A DNA stretch of 64,000 bases from Vicinamibacterales bacterium (GCA_030680175.1 JAUXWO010000076.1:39464-103463), one strand, 5' to 3'; shown: positions 15,949-23,072, counted from the stretch's first letter. Numbers and translations are program-made. The notes: generated by a model not told the origin, from the sequence alone.

Positions 15949-16950
15949 GTGACGCCACTACCAGCCGCAGCTCTGCCCGTCGTCGACCTGCCCGAGCAGG
16001 ACAACACGAGCGAGGCTCTCGCGACCCTTCTCGCGGCCAATCGGCAGTATCGCGCGAGCACGTGGCCGGCGCCCTACGACCAGACCACGCACCGCCTCCA
16101 CCTGGGCGACGCCCGTGACCTCTCCTGGCTGGCCGATGAATCGGTTCACCTTGTGGTGACCTCGCCGCCCTACTGGACGCTCAAGGAATACGAGGACCAC
16201 GAGGGTCAAATGGGCGCGATCGAGGAATACGAGACGTTCCTCGACGAGCTCGACAAGGTGTGGAAGGAATGCGCTCGAGTGCTCGCCCCGGGAGGGCGGA
16301 TTTGCTGCGTCGTGGGTGACGTTTGCCTGCCGCGTAAGAAGAACGGCCGGCACTACATCATGCCGCTCCACGCCGACATCCAGGTCCGCTCACGGAAGCT
16401 CGGTCTCGACTGCCTCACGCCGATCCTGTGGCACAAGATCTCGAACGGGGTGACCGAAGCGGAGGGCAACGGCGCGGGCTTCTACGGGAAGCCCTATCAG
16501 CCTGGCGCGGTCGTGAAGAACGACGTCGAGTACATCCTGTTCATGCGTAAGGGCACCGGCTACCGCTCCGTGACGACGGTGCAGAAGGCCCTCTCGATGC
16601 TGACGAAGGAAGAGATGCAGTCCTGGTTCCGTTCCTTCTGGTCGGACATCAAGGGCTCATCGACCCGAGCCGGTCATCCGGCACCGTATCCCGCGGAGCT
16701 CGCGGAGCGACTCATCCGCATGTTCTCGTTCGCGGGTGATTACGTGCTCGACCCGTTCGCAGGAACGGCATCGACGAGCGTCGCCGCGGCAATTACCGGC
16801 CGGCACTCCATCGCGAACGAGATCGAACCGAAGTATCTGAGCTTGGCGCAACAGCGAATCGAACGGGAGCTCGAAAAGCTCCGTTTCTCTAGCACCTCGA
16901 AGGCGACCTACACCGTCGACAAGCCTTCGCGTCTTCGCTCCCGGAAGTAA
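15949..16950 (+). CDS. DNA methyltransferase, SPPY type (N4-cytosine or N6-adenine, class beta)
   Basis: 333 residues from the GTG at 15949, with AGGAGG 6 nt upstream. Catalytic motif IV VTSPPYWTL is at residues 70-78. SAM-binding motif I DPFAGTAST comes late, near 268, so the order is class beta. SPPY is most often N4-cytosine but is shared with some N6-adenine enzymes. A likely -10 TATACT is at 15896-15901, and an inverted repeat GGGCTC/GAGCCC (15904-15909, 15921-15926) lies between it and the start, as in controlled restriction-modification promoters. The next gene is 20 nt downstream and may be the paired nuclease. The target sequence is unknown. Confidence 0.88.
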   Translation: MTPLPAAALPVVDLPEQDNTSEALATLLAANRQYRASTWPAPYDQTTHRLHLGDARDLSWLADESVHLVVTSPPYWTLKEYEDHEGQMGAIEEYETFLDELDKVWKECARVLAPGGRICCVVGDVCLPRKKNGRHYIMPLHADIQVRSRKLGLDCLTPILWHKISNGVTEAEGNGAGFYGKPYQPGAVVKNDVEYILFMRKGTGYRSVTTVQKALSMLTKEEMQSWFRSFWSDIKGSSTRAGHPAPYPAELAERLIRMFSFAGDYVLDPFAGTASTSVAAAITGRHSIANEIEPKYLSLAQQRIERELEKLRFSSTSKATYTVDKPSRLRSRK

Positions 16951-16970
16951 GGGCGCGCTCAAAGGATGTA

Positions 16971-17684
16971 GTGGACTATCGGCTTCTCGCCGCTTTCAAG
17001 GACACTTTCGACGGCAAGATCTACCGACACCGAAGCTCCACGCATGGTGATCGAGTGTCCCGTGAGCTGTATGAGGACCTCTACGCCGTCGGAAAATCGA
17101 AGGCGTTCAGCGAGGGCGTCAAGAACCAGGAAAAGCTGCTCAACGTCTCGAACCGCCGCCGCGGCGTGAAGGCCCGGCGCGGTGACGGCACGTTCGGTGA
17201 GCACGTTCCCGGCAAGAATCCCATCGTCGTCCCTGGCTTCTCGGTCGCGCGCGGCACCATCGCGAACGTGGAGATCGGCATGGAGGCGAAGTTCCTCTCC
17301 AAGGCAATGATCAAGCAGGTCGATCGCGTGATGAGCGACCTCGAGAAACAGTTGAAGCACTTCCACCGCGGTGCGGCGAATCCCATCACCGTGGCTGTCG
17401 TCGGTATCAACTTCGCCGATCACACGGTGAGCTACGAAGGCAAGAAGGCGTGGCCGACCGATGGGAAAGATTACAAGCACCCGATTCAGGAAGCGGCCGA
17501 GGCCGAGCGTCGTCTCCGTGAGGAGATCGCCCCGAAGTTCTACGAGTTCATCATCCTGAAATACAAAGCCACGAACGAGGAACCGTTTCCCTTCGAGTGG
17601 CTGAACTTCGCAGACACCTATGAGGACTACGGTGCCGCGCTCATCCGGATCGCCCGCGAGTACGAAGTTCGCTTCGGAGAATGA
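16971..17684 (+). CDS. putative restriction endonuclease partner
   Basis: 237 residues from a GTG with AAAGGA 5 nt upstream. I do not recognise a named family. It contains VEIGMEAKFLSKAMIKQVDRV near residue 103, where the ExK (Glu-Ala-Lys) and the following helix resemble the active-site strand of PD-(D/E)XK nucleases, and several Asp/Glu upstream. Placement 20 nt after the methyltransferase, length and this motif suggest the cognate nuclease of a type II system. The tail is helical and acidic (EDYGAALIRIAREYEVRF). Inference, not established. Confidence 0.5.
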   Translation: MDYRLLAAFKDTFDGKIYRHRSSTHGDRVSRELYEDLYAVGKSKAFSEGVKNQEKLLNVSNRRRGVKARRGDGTFGEHVPGKNPIVVPGFSVARGTIANVEIGMEAKFLSKAMIKQVDRVMSDLEKQLKHFHRGAANPITVAVVGINFADHTVSYEGKKAWPTDGKDYKHPIQEAAEAERRLREEIAPKFYEFIILKYKATNEEPFPFEWLNFADTYEDYGAALIRIAREYEVRFGE

Positions 17685-17687
17685 CCC

Positions 17688-17897
17688 GTGAGTGACACCG
17701 AAACCGTGATGTGGAACGGTCGGCAGTTCGAGCTGACCGTGCGCAAAGTAAACGAAGAGCCTGAACGATGGGTCGCGTGGATCAAGGTCGTCGGCAAAGA
17801 CGATCTCGGCGGGCGAAATTCATCCTCCTTCACGGGCCTCATGGAAGGCGAGGTGCGTGAGAAAGCGAAGGAGTGGATGATCCGCTGGAGGAATTAA
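17688..17897 (+). CDS. small conserved-looking protein after the R-M pair
   Basis: 69 residues from a GTG 3 nt after the previous stop. Strands around MWNGRQFELTVRKVNEEPERWVAW and a helical tail REKAKEWMIRW suggest a small alpha/beta fold. No known motif. The tight spacing places it in the methyltransferase operon. It ends before a palindromic spacer. Confidence 0.45.
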   Translation: MSDTETVMWNGRQFELTVRKVNEEPERWVAWIKVVGKDDLGGRNSSSFTGLMEGEVREKAKEWMIRWRN

Positions 17898-17902
17898 AAC
17901 CT

Positions 17903-17931
17903 CCGCCCGAAGGGCGGCGCGAGCTCGCGCC
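17903..17931. other. paired hairpin and 16-bp palindrome
   Basis: CCGCCC-GAA-GGGCGG (17903-17917) runs into the perfect palindrome GGCGCGAGCTCGCGCC (17916-17931), directly after the R-M operon. No U-tract follows. It could be an atypical terminator or a protein site. Confidence 0.4.
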
Positions 17932-17946
17932 GGTTGTTCCCTCCCC

Positions 17947-17974
17947 TTGACGAATAGCAATGGCTTGTTAACGT
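17947..17974 (+). promoter_or_regulatory. promoter P1 of the HNH gene, possibly leaderless
   Basis: TTGACG (17947-17952), 16-nt spacer, TAACGT (17969-17974). The ATG at 17982 begins 8 nt after the -10, so the predicted transcript start is at or next to the start codon. The word CCCCTTGACGAAT..CAATGGC recurs in P2 at 18530. Confidence 0.6.
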
Positions 17975-17981
17975 TGAGGGA

Positions 17982-18512
17982 ATGACCGATTTCGAGCGCC
18001 AGAGGCGCGAATTCAAGAAGAGAAAGGAAGCAATCCTCCGATTACGCTCCCAGCGCTTCACCCTCCAATACATCGGCGACCTTTACGGAATATCTCGTGA
18101 ACGTGTTCGCCAGATCATCACTGGCTACGTCTCTCCGAGAAAGAAACCGAAGCCGCCGGCCGAACACAAGATCCTAACGCCTGCAAAGAGGCACGCCCTT
18201 GGTCTGCCGGCCCTTGATCCATCGATCGGAATTGCTTTTCCAAATGGTCAGCGTGATCGAATTCGAGAGATGGTTCGCATCCGCGATAATCGCACGTGCC
18301 AAATGTGCGGGAAGGTGTGGGTTCCCGGCACTCGTCGGCTAGATGTCCATCACCTCGACGAGCGCATGGAGGGCAAAAGCAAAACGGCCGGCATTACTCG
18401 TTACGACATCGATAACATGGACAAGATGATCACCGTCTGCCACAAGTGCCACTACAGCCTTGACTGTGTTAGGAAAAAGATTTCTAAAGGTCTCTTAGCC
18501 GCAGCTGCGTAA
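17982..18512 (+). CDS. HNH endonuclease with N-terminal sigma-like HTH
   Basis: 176 residues. Residues 26-47 (FTLQYIGDLYGISRERVRQII) are a region-4/Trp-repressor-like helix-turn-helix. The C-terminal HNH has CQMCG (Cys106, Cys109), LDVHHLDE (His123-124), an Asn near 145 and VCHKCH (Cys153-Cys156-His157), so the zinc and catalytic residues are complete. Phage HNH proteins of this size act in packaging or as free-standing homing nucleases; the HTH would give site recognition. It is the first gene after P1 and may be read from a leaderless mRNA. Confidence 0.8.
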   Translation: MTDFERQRREFKKRKEAILRLRSQRFTLQYIGDLYGISRERVRQIITGYVSPRKKPKPPAEHKILTPAKRHALGLPALDPSIGIAFPNGQRDRIREMVRIRDNRTCQMCGKVWVPGTRRLDVHHLDERMEGKSKTAGITRYDIDNMDKMITVCHKCHYSLDCVRKKISKGLLAAAA

Positions 18513-18529
18513 GTTATCAACAGCCCCCC

Positions 18530-18557
18530 TTGACGAATGTCAATGGCGTGCTTTACT
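18530..18557 (+). promoter_or_regulatory. promoter P2
   Basis: TTGACG (18530-18535), 16-nt spacer, TTTACT (18552-18557). The -35 is embedded in the small palindrome TTGAC-GAAT-GTCAA, a possible operator. It drives the rightward early operon starting at 18602. Confidence 0.6.
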
Positions 18558-18573
18558 TACCTTGTAGGACAAA

Positions 18574-18590
18574 GGTCGATAAACCAACAC
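18574..18590 (+). repeat. 17-bp pre-start element, copy 1
   Basis: GGTCGATAAACCAACAC, ending 11 nt before the ATG at 18602; an AAGGAGG lies between. Identical to 22715-22731. Confidence 0.7.
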
Positions 18591-18601
18591 TACAAGGAGG
18601 C

Positions 18602-18970
18602 ATGGAACACACAACGCATCTGATCTTCCCCGCTCGCACCGTTCAGCTCCGCCGCCCGTCCCGCAGTTCCTTCATCAAGAAGATCTTCTCCCGCGACCTT
18701 TTAACCTCGTTGAAGCTTTCCCTCACGGGAGCCATCAACGATATGCAGGACGCGGTCGACGACGTGATGGAACTCGCCACGCGGCCGAACACGAAGCTTA
18801 GTGACCAGGACACGTACGGAATCGAAACGCAATTGAAGGTGCTCGAATCGAACGTCGCCATCCTTCGCTCACACATCAATGGATCAACCGCTCGACCATT
18901 ACGCACCCGACGAGCTCGGCATGAGACCGGCCGAGGCGATCGACGAGGACCGGCTACCGGAGCTCGATAA
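18602..18970 (+). CDS. unknown helical early protein
   Basis: 122 residues from the ATG at 18602, with AAGGAGG at 18595-18601 nearly touching the start. Basic N-terminus (RRPSRSSFIKKIFSRDLL), then a long amphipathic helix (INDMQDAVDDVMELA) and a second helix (ETQLKVLESNVAILRSHI). The last 30 residues overlap the next gene in another frame and are Arg-rich, so they may be read-through rather than conserved protein. No family recognised. First gene downstream of P2. Confidence 0.5.
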   Translation: MEHTTHLIFPARTVQLRRPSRSSFIKKIFSRDLLTSLKLSLTGAINDMQDAVDDVMELATRPNTKLSDQDTYGIETQLKVLESNVAILRSHINGSTARPLRTRRARHETGRGDRRGPATGAR

Positions 18971-19037
18971 GGACGAAGAAGAATTCTTTGAGAGAGAAGC
19001 CGAACGCCTGAAGAAGATTCACCCCCGCAAGAAATAA
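18879..19037 (+). CDS. 52-residue acidic protein
   Basis: ATG 18879 to TAA 19035-19037, overlapping the preceding gene by 92 nt in another frame. It starts MDQPLDHYAPDELGMRP, then a highly charged helix (EDRLPELDKDEEEFFEREAERLKKI) and a basic end HPRKK. The clean charge pattern suggests this frame is real. Function unknown. Confidence 0.45.
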   Translation: MDQPLDHYAPDELGMRPAEAIDEDRLPELDKDEEEFFEREAERLKKIHPRKK

Positions 19038-19112
19038 ACCCACTGTCGAACGAAAGTAACGTCACCGCTCGGAAGGGCCCAATCCTTTCCGGAAACATTA
19101 GGAGGAGTTCTG

Positions 19113-19178
19113 GTGAAGTTCGCCTCCGACCCTTCCGAGCCAATCACATCGCATGAAAAAGGAGATCGTCAGCATTGA
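19113..19178 (+). CDS. 21-residue leader peptide upstream of the nuclease gene
   Basis: GTG at 19113 has a strong AGGAGGAG 5-7 nt upstream. The frame ends with TGA at 19176-19178, 23 nt inside the nuclease gene at 19153, which itself lacks an SD. The arrangement suggests translational coupling or re-initiation. The peptide (VKFASDPSEPITSHEKGDRQ..) has no other feature. Confidence 0.4.
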   Translation: MKFASDPSEPITSHEKGDRQH

Positions 19179-20085
19179 TGAGAAGCGCGGCATCGCCCGC
19201 GTCACGACCGCAGATGAACGCTGGTATACGCGCGAGACCACGAACCCGCAAACCGGCCTTCCGGAGATCGACTTCCGCAAGTCCGTAACCTACATCGGCC
19301 ACTTCTATCCGAAGGGCAAGGGGTTCGAGAATTGGATGAAGAAGAACGGCGAGGAAGCGGACATGCTCGTCGCACTCGCCGGAGAACGAGGCTCGAAGGT
19401 CCACCAGGCCATCGAGGCCCTGAACAACGGCGAGCAAGTGAAGATGACCGACACGTTCCTCAACACGAGGACGGGCGCGGTCGAACAGCTCACGCCGGAG
19501 GAATACGGCGCGGTCATGTCTTACCGCGACTGGTGGATGACCGAGGGCTCAAAGGAATACGTTATCCTCGAAGCCGAGCAGACCATTTGGCCCGAGGGCA
19601 AAGGTGCCGAGCCGGGCGGCCCGCTCCATTTCGCCGGAACGCTCGACCTCCTAGTCAAGCGCGTCGCTGACGGCGCGATCGGCATCATCGACATCAAGAC
19701 TTCGAAGGAGGTCTATACCGGCCACATCATCCAGCTCTCCGCTCTCCGCGAAGGCAAGAAGGCCGAAGGTGTGGACGTGCAGTTCCAGGCGATCCTCCAG
19801 GTCGGCTACAAACGGAACAAGCAGGGCTTCAAGTTCACCGAACAGGAGCACCGCTTCGACCTCTTCCTGGCCGCGAAGAACATCGCCGATTACGAAACGT
19901 CCGGCGAGGCTCCGCTCCAGCGCGATTACCCGCTCGCCCTCACCCTCGGCCTTCCGAAGAAGAAGAGGGCCATCCCTTCCGTCACCGAACCCGCCGCTGA
20001 ATCCGCACCAATCGCGGAGGAAGCTCCGGAGCAGCCAGAGCCGGCAAAGGTCGCAAAGAAAAAATCACCCAACAAACATGGATAA
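19153..20085 (+). CDS. PD-(D/E)XK nuclease (RecB/Cas4-like exonuclease)
   Basis: 310 residues. Motifs in order: RGSKVHQAIE near 80 (conserved His), VILEAEQTIW with Glu near 140, HFAGTLDLL (Asp165), IGIIDIKTSKE (Asp180, Lys182) and HIIQLSAL (Gln194). This is the full RecB-type active site used by phage recombination exonucleases. The C-terminal 45 residues are low complexity (PAAESAPIAEEAPEQPEPAK) and basic at the end. It is followed at once by an OB-fold protein, the usual exonuclease/ssDNA-binding pairing, so a role in phage recombination or replication is likely. Confidence 0.8.
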   Translation: MKKEIVSIDEKRGIARVTTADERWYTRETTNPQTGLPEIDFRKSVTYIGHFYPKGKGFENWMKKNGEEADMLVALAGERGSKVHQAIEALNNGEQVKMTDTFLNTRTGAVEQLTPEEYGAVMSYRDWWMTEGSKEYVILEAEQTIWPEGKGAEPGGPLHFAGTLDLLVKRVADGAIGIIDIKTSKEVYTGHIIQLSALREGKKAEGVDVQFQAILQVGYKRNKQGFKFTEQEHRFDLFLAAKNIADYETSGEAPLQRDYPLALTLGLPKKKRAIPSVTEPAAESAPIAEEAPEQPEPAKVAKKKSPNKHG

Positions 20086-20428
20086 AGAAAAGTACAAGCC
20101 CGTGGGCGGAGAGATGACCGACCGTAACTGGCCGGAGAAGGGCCAATCGCTCGTGGAGGGTCAGGTGATCGAAGGCATCTACGTTGCGGTCAATCGCAAC
20201 GTCGGAGCGAACAAGTCCAACGTCTACGTGCTTGAGACGGCGGAAGGCGACAAGGTCGGGGTGTGGGGTAACACCGTACTGGACACGAAGTTCGAGCAGA
20301 TCGAACTGAACTCGAAGGTCGGCATCGAGTATCTCGGTAGCAAGACGAGCAAGAAGTCCGGCAAGCCGTATCACGACTTCTTCGTCGGAATCGAGGCGCC
20401 GGTCACAGACAACGAGCCTCCGTTCTAG
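20078..20428 (+). CDS. OB-fold-like (single-strand DNA-binding type) protein
   Basis: 116 residues, overlapping the nuclease gene by 8 nt. Residues 25-100 alternate strands in an OB-like pattern: LVEGQVIEGIYVAV, SNVYVLETAEGDKVGVWG, SKVGIEYLGSKTSKKSGKPYHDFFV. It ends VTDNEPPF; a C-terminal acidic/aromatic tip like this recalls SSB tails. The start ATG has a C/A-rich leader (CACCCAACAAAC) and no SD. Assignment is by pattern and context. Confidence 0.55.
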   Translation: MDKEKYKPVGGEMTDRNWPEKGQSLVEGQVIEGIYVAVNRNVGANKSNVYVLETAEGDKVGVWGNTVLDTKFEQIELNSKVGIEYLGSKTSKKSGKPYHDFFVGIEAPVTDNEPPF

Positions 20429-20483
20429 TAAACCCGTCGCGTCCCTCGGCAATTGGCCGGGGGACAGGCACTACCACAAGGAA

Positions 20484-20783
20484 ATGAATAACAAACAATA
20501 CCGGCAAGGAGATTTACTACTCACCTACGTCCAGCACCGGCCGAAGGGAACGCCTACTCATAGCCTGGACATTCTGACGAGCTCCGTGACCGGCCACTCG
20601 CACACCCTGACCGCCGGGCAAATCTTCGTGAATGAGCCGAACTGGGAGGACAACGCGAATTTCTACGTCATGGTCCCCGAGGGCGCTCAGCTCGTGCACG
20701 CGGAGCACGCCGCGATCACGCTCCCGGAGGGTGTCTACAAGGTCGTTCGCCAACGTGAAGTAACCGGCTATGTCCGCGATTAA
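20484..20783 (+). CDS. conserved protein of the RQGD-start type
   Basis: 99 residues. It begins MNNKQYRQGDLLL, has SSVTGHSHTL near 33 and ends with HAEHAAITLPEGVYKVVRQRE. I know this pattern (RQGDVLL...GHSH...H.EH..I.LP.G.Y.V..QRE) from small proteins that occur beside the longer family encoded next, in phages and actinobacterial or proteobacterial genomes. Function unknown. Overlaps the next gene by 14 nt. Confidence 0.55.
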   Translation: MNNKQYRQGDLLLTYVQHRPKGTPTHSLDILTSSVTGHSHTLTAGQIFVNEPNWEDNANFYVMVPEGAQLVHAEHAAITLPEGVYKVVRQREVTGYVRD

Positions 20784-21426
20784 GGAGAAGCTTAGGCGAC
20801 TCATCGAACGCCGGCATCTGATCCCGGATGAGTTCTGGGTCGACGGTCGGTTATGGGTGTTGGACCAGGAGGATGGCACCGCCGGAGCCTACGAGGTTTC
20901 TCAAGAACGACTAGGCATCACACGGAGCGGCGAGATCGTATGGGGCTTTTCGTCCGGATGCTCGTGTTGGAGCGGCTGGGAAAATGGCGACTACTGTCCG
21001 ACGAAGTCCTACAAGGAATTCTCCATTGTGGACTTCACCGCAGCCCGCAACGAAAAGGCGGAGCCGTGGGAGGACACCGCGGAATCGAATCTGAACGGCT
21101 TCCTTCTTCTAGTCTCGGAGACACTTGATCCCCGCGAGGTACTCGGAATCGGCAACCAAGAGATCCGGAGGTATCTCATCAAGCGAATCGGTTTCCAGAA
21201 AATAAAGGATGCCGTCTCTGCCGTCGTTCTCCATACAGACGGAACGAGCGAGCTTCTCGAGTGCACCATCGGTGCCATAAAAGAGCGATACGTGAAGGTG
21301 AAGGACGCCTCGACCGAACGCGAATACCTCCTCTACGTCCCGGACAACGTCAAGACGTGCCGTGAGGGAATTGCCTGGACCTTCGGGCTGTCGGAAAAGG
21401 AGTACGACCCAGCCATCGAAACATGA
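20770..21426 (+). CDS. DUF6745-like partner protein
   Basis: 218 residues. The N-terminal half has a Cys cluster FSSGCSCWSGW..GDYC near 60-75. The C-terminal half has the order EVLGIGNQEIRRYLIKRIGFQKIKD, then a strand pair, then VPDNVKTCREGIAWTFGL and the ending YDPAIET. That end resembles the DUF6745-type domain, which often follows the RQGD protein as here. No catalytic motif is known for either. The pair overlaps, so they are co-translated. Confidence 0.5.
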   Translation: MSAIKEKLRRLIERRHLIPDEFWVDGRLWVLDQEDGTAGAYEVSQERLGITRSGEIVWGFSSGCSCWSGWENGDYCPTKSYKEFSIVDFTAARNEKAEPWEDTAESNLNGFLLLVSETLDPREVLGIGNQEIRRYLIKRIGFQKIKDAVSAVVLHTDGTSELLECTIGAIKERYVKVKDASTEREYLLYVPDNVKTCREGIAWTFGLSEKEYDPAIET

Positions 21427-21605
21427 CCGACGACATCATCTGTCGCTGCGGGCACAAGCATTCGGACCACGACGAGAGCCGGGCGAACGCGAATTACTCT
21501 GCCGGCGAATGCTCAGGCCGCGTCGTCGATCGAACGAAGTGGAACGAGTCGGTCTGGAAGCGATGCGCCTGTAAGCACTTCGTTATGGCGAAGGACCGAC
21601 CATGA
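21423..21605 (+). CDS. small Cys/His-rich protein
   Basis: 60 residues, ATGA overlap with the upstream stop. CRCGHKHSDHDE near the start and CACKHF near the end give a four-Cys plus His zinc-binding pattern, with an AGECSGR turn between. This CxCGHxxxDH form is common in small phage and actinobacterial zinc proteins. Function unknown. Confidence 0.6.
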   Translation: MTDDIICRCGHKHSDHDESRANANYSAGECSGRVVDRTKWNESVWKRCACKHFVMAKDRP

Positions 21606-21937
21606 TCCAGGACACATCCCTCGCCGCGCACGAATCCATCAAGCCCGAGATCAGTGAACGGCAGGCCAAGGTGCTCAAGGTGATCTCCGAGCTCGGCCCG
21701 GTCACGAACAAGCAGATCGCCCGCAGTCTCGGATGGCCGATCAACACCGTAACGCCGAGGACGTTAGAGCTCCGCGAGGCCAAGCTCGTCGAGGAAGCCG
21801 GGAAAGAGCGCGATCCGGACACCGGTCGTCATGCGATCACCTGGCAGAAGGCGCCGCCGAGGATCATAGTGCCCGCGTTCCCGCCGCCACCTCCGGAGCC
21901 GCAGGTCGAAGAAACACGACAGCAGATACTCGCATGA
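21602..21937 (+). CDS. winged-helix DNA-binding protein
   Basis: 111 residues, again with a 4-nt ATGA overlap. Residues 17-75 form a MarR/LexA-like winged helix: ERQAKVLKVISELGPVTNKQIARSLGWPINTVTPRTLELREAKLV with a wing EEAGKERDPDTGRHAITW. The tail is Pro-rich (PAFPPPPPEPQ). A phage regulator, possibly acting on the early promoters; inference. The tail overlaps the next start by 4 nt. Confidence 0.65.
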   Translation: MIQDTSLAAHESIKPEISERQAKVLKVISELGPVTNKQIARSLGWPINTVTPRTLELREAKLVEEAGKERDPDTGRHAITWQKAPPRIIVPAFPPPPPEPQVEETRQQILA

Positions 21938-22113
21938 ACGACATCGAGATGAAGCACCGCGTCCTTCCGCCCGGTGGCATCACCGACCATCCGTGGAGGA
22001 ACCCATGCGGATGCGGACGAAAGAGCGATCTCACTCTCCCATGCGACTACCGTTACGACGACTTCACGCTTTGCCTGAAGGACCGCACGTCGCACACCAT
22101 CGATCAAACCTGA
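21934..22113 (+). CDS. small Cys-rich protein
   Basis: 59 residues. NPCGCGRKSDLTLPCDYRYDDFTLCL gives four cysteines in a CxC...C...C pattern. Tightly packed in the operon (4-nt overlap upstream, 3-nt gap downstream). Function unknown. Confidence 0.5.
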   Translation: MNDIEMKHRVLPPGGITDHPWRNPCGCGRKSDLTLPCDYRYDDFTLCLKDRTSHTIDQT

Positions 22114-22116
22114 CCC

Positions 22117-22302
22117 ATGTACCGCGGCGAACCCGACGACAAATGCAGGAAGCGCGACTACACGAAGAAGGAGGCACAGACGATGAAGAACCTCCGGGAG
22201 AGCCAGCACAACGGCCACCGCCTCCGGGTCTATCAATGCAATCGGTGCCCGCACTGGCACCTCACGCACCGGGGGACAAACCGGGACGTACTTAGTCGAT
22301 AA
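22117..22302 (+). CDS. small zinc-finger protein
   Basis: 61 residues. The C-terminal half YQCNRCPHWHLTHR is a CxxCxxWHxT(x)R element I know from many short phage proteins; with the upstream Cys (DDKCRKRDY) it could hold one zinc. Basic throughout. The end of this gene carries copy 2 of the pre-start element. Confidence 0.55.
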   Translation: MYRGEPDDKCRKRDYTKKEAQTMKNLRESQHNGHRLRVYQCNRCPHWHLTHRGTNRDVLSR

Positions 22303-22310
22303 ACCAAAAC
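22295..22310 (+). repeat. pre-start element, copy 2 (variant)
   Basis: GTCGATAAACCAAAAC, ending 9 nt before the ATG at 22320. There is no SD in between. Confidence 0.65.
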
Positions 22311-22319
22311 ACAACTTAC

Positions 22320-22748
22320 ATGAGAGAGATCAAATTCAGAGCGTGGGATGGCAGAGAGATGCACCACGAGCTTACGCATATGCTCGCACCGAACGGTCGC
22401 GCCTATCCGACTCTTCCGCTCGGAGCTGGTCTTCCGAAGGAAATCCGAGTAAAGAACTCTGCCGACCTGCATGTCGTTATTCAGCAATTCACCGGCCTCC
22501 ATGACAAGAACGGGATGAAGATTTACGAGGGGGACGTTCTTCGGATCTTTGACGAGAACTATGAGGTGAAATTTGTTGTGAACGATAGCAAGTGCTTCGT
22601 CGATTACGGGTACCCCAACATCCATAACGGCCCGGCGCCGCATTGGGTCGAGGTCATCGGCAACATCTATGACAACCCGGAACTCTTACCGAGTTCAGAT
22701 CCTGAACACCTCAAGGTCGATAAACCAACACATCACGACAATGCTTAA
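22320..22748 (+). CDS. YopX family protein
   Basis: 142 residues with the YopX signature: MREIKFRAWDGREM at the start, QQFTGLHDKNGMKIYEGDVLRI near 58 and VIGNIYDNPELL near 118. YopX proteins are frequent in prophages of many phyla; their function is not established. Length fits the family. No SD; the leader is the repeated GTCGATAAACC element plus AACACAACTTAC. Confidence 0.88.
   Translation: MREIKFRAWDGREMHHELTHMLAPNGRAYPTLPLGAGLPKEIRVKNSADLHVVIQQFTGLHDKNGMKIYEGDVLRIFDENYEVKFVVNDSKCFVDYGYPNIHNGPAPHWVEVIGNIYDNPELLPSSDPEHLKVDKPTHHDNA
22715..22731 (+). repeat. 17-bp pre-start element, copy 3
   Basis: GGTCGATAAACCAACAC, identical to copy 1, inside the end of the YopX gene and ending 9 nt before the next ATG (22741). 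No SD in between. Confidence 0.7.
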
Positions 22749-22986
22749 CGCTATTCTCGCGAAGCTCCTCGTGGGCCTCTCCCTGTGTGCGGCGGACGCG
22801 CAGCCTGTTACGCCGGTTTGCCAGAAGCACATCGCTGACGCCCAGGCGATCATTCAGTCGGCCGAATACTACGGGCTCATCGATAACAGCTCGTACGCGC
22901 TCCCGACCCAGTTGAACCCGCTCTATGTCATCTACCGGATGGACGAGCGCGGCACGCGGACGAACATGCTTGAGTCGTCCCGCTAG
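22741..22986 (+). CDS. small exported protein
   Basis: 81 residues, 8-nt overlap with the YopX gene. N-terminus MLNAILAKLLVGLSLCAADAQ is a probable signal peptide. The mature part has one Cys (VCQKH) and no recognisable motif. Secreted or periplasmic phage-encoded factor of unknown role; a superinfection or lysis-control function is only a guess. Last gene before a strong terminator. Confidence 0.5.
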   Translation: MLNAILAKLLVGLSLCAADAQPVTPVCQKHIADAQAIIQSAEYYGLIDNSSYALPTQLNPLYVIYRMDERGTRTNMLESSR

Positions 22987-22999
22987 GCGACGAGTGCAG

Positions 23000-23024
23000 G
23001 GGGGAGCGCAGTGCTCCCCCTTTG
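23000..23024 (+). terminator. rho-independent terminator of the early operon
   Basis: GGGGGAGC-GCAGT-GCTCCCCC followed by TTT. Promoter P3 begins 5 nt further on, so this is a clean boundary between two transcription units. Confidence 0.85.
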
Positions 23025-23028
23025 CACG

Positions 23029-23056
23029 TTGACGGATTCCGCACGCGCGGTAATCT
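23029..23056 (+). promoter_or_regulatory. promoter P3, upstream of rusA and terminase genes
   Basis: TTGACG, 16-nt spacer, TAATCT, then GAA. Same 16-nt spacing as P1, P2, P4 and P5; TAxxCTGAA is shared with P4 and P5. The ATG at 23073 is 17 nt after the -10. Confidence 0.68.
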
Positions 23057-23072
23057 GAACTCAATCCCCTCC

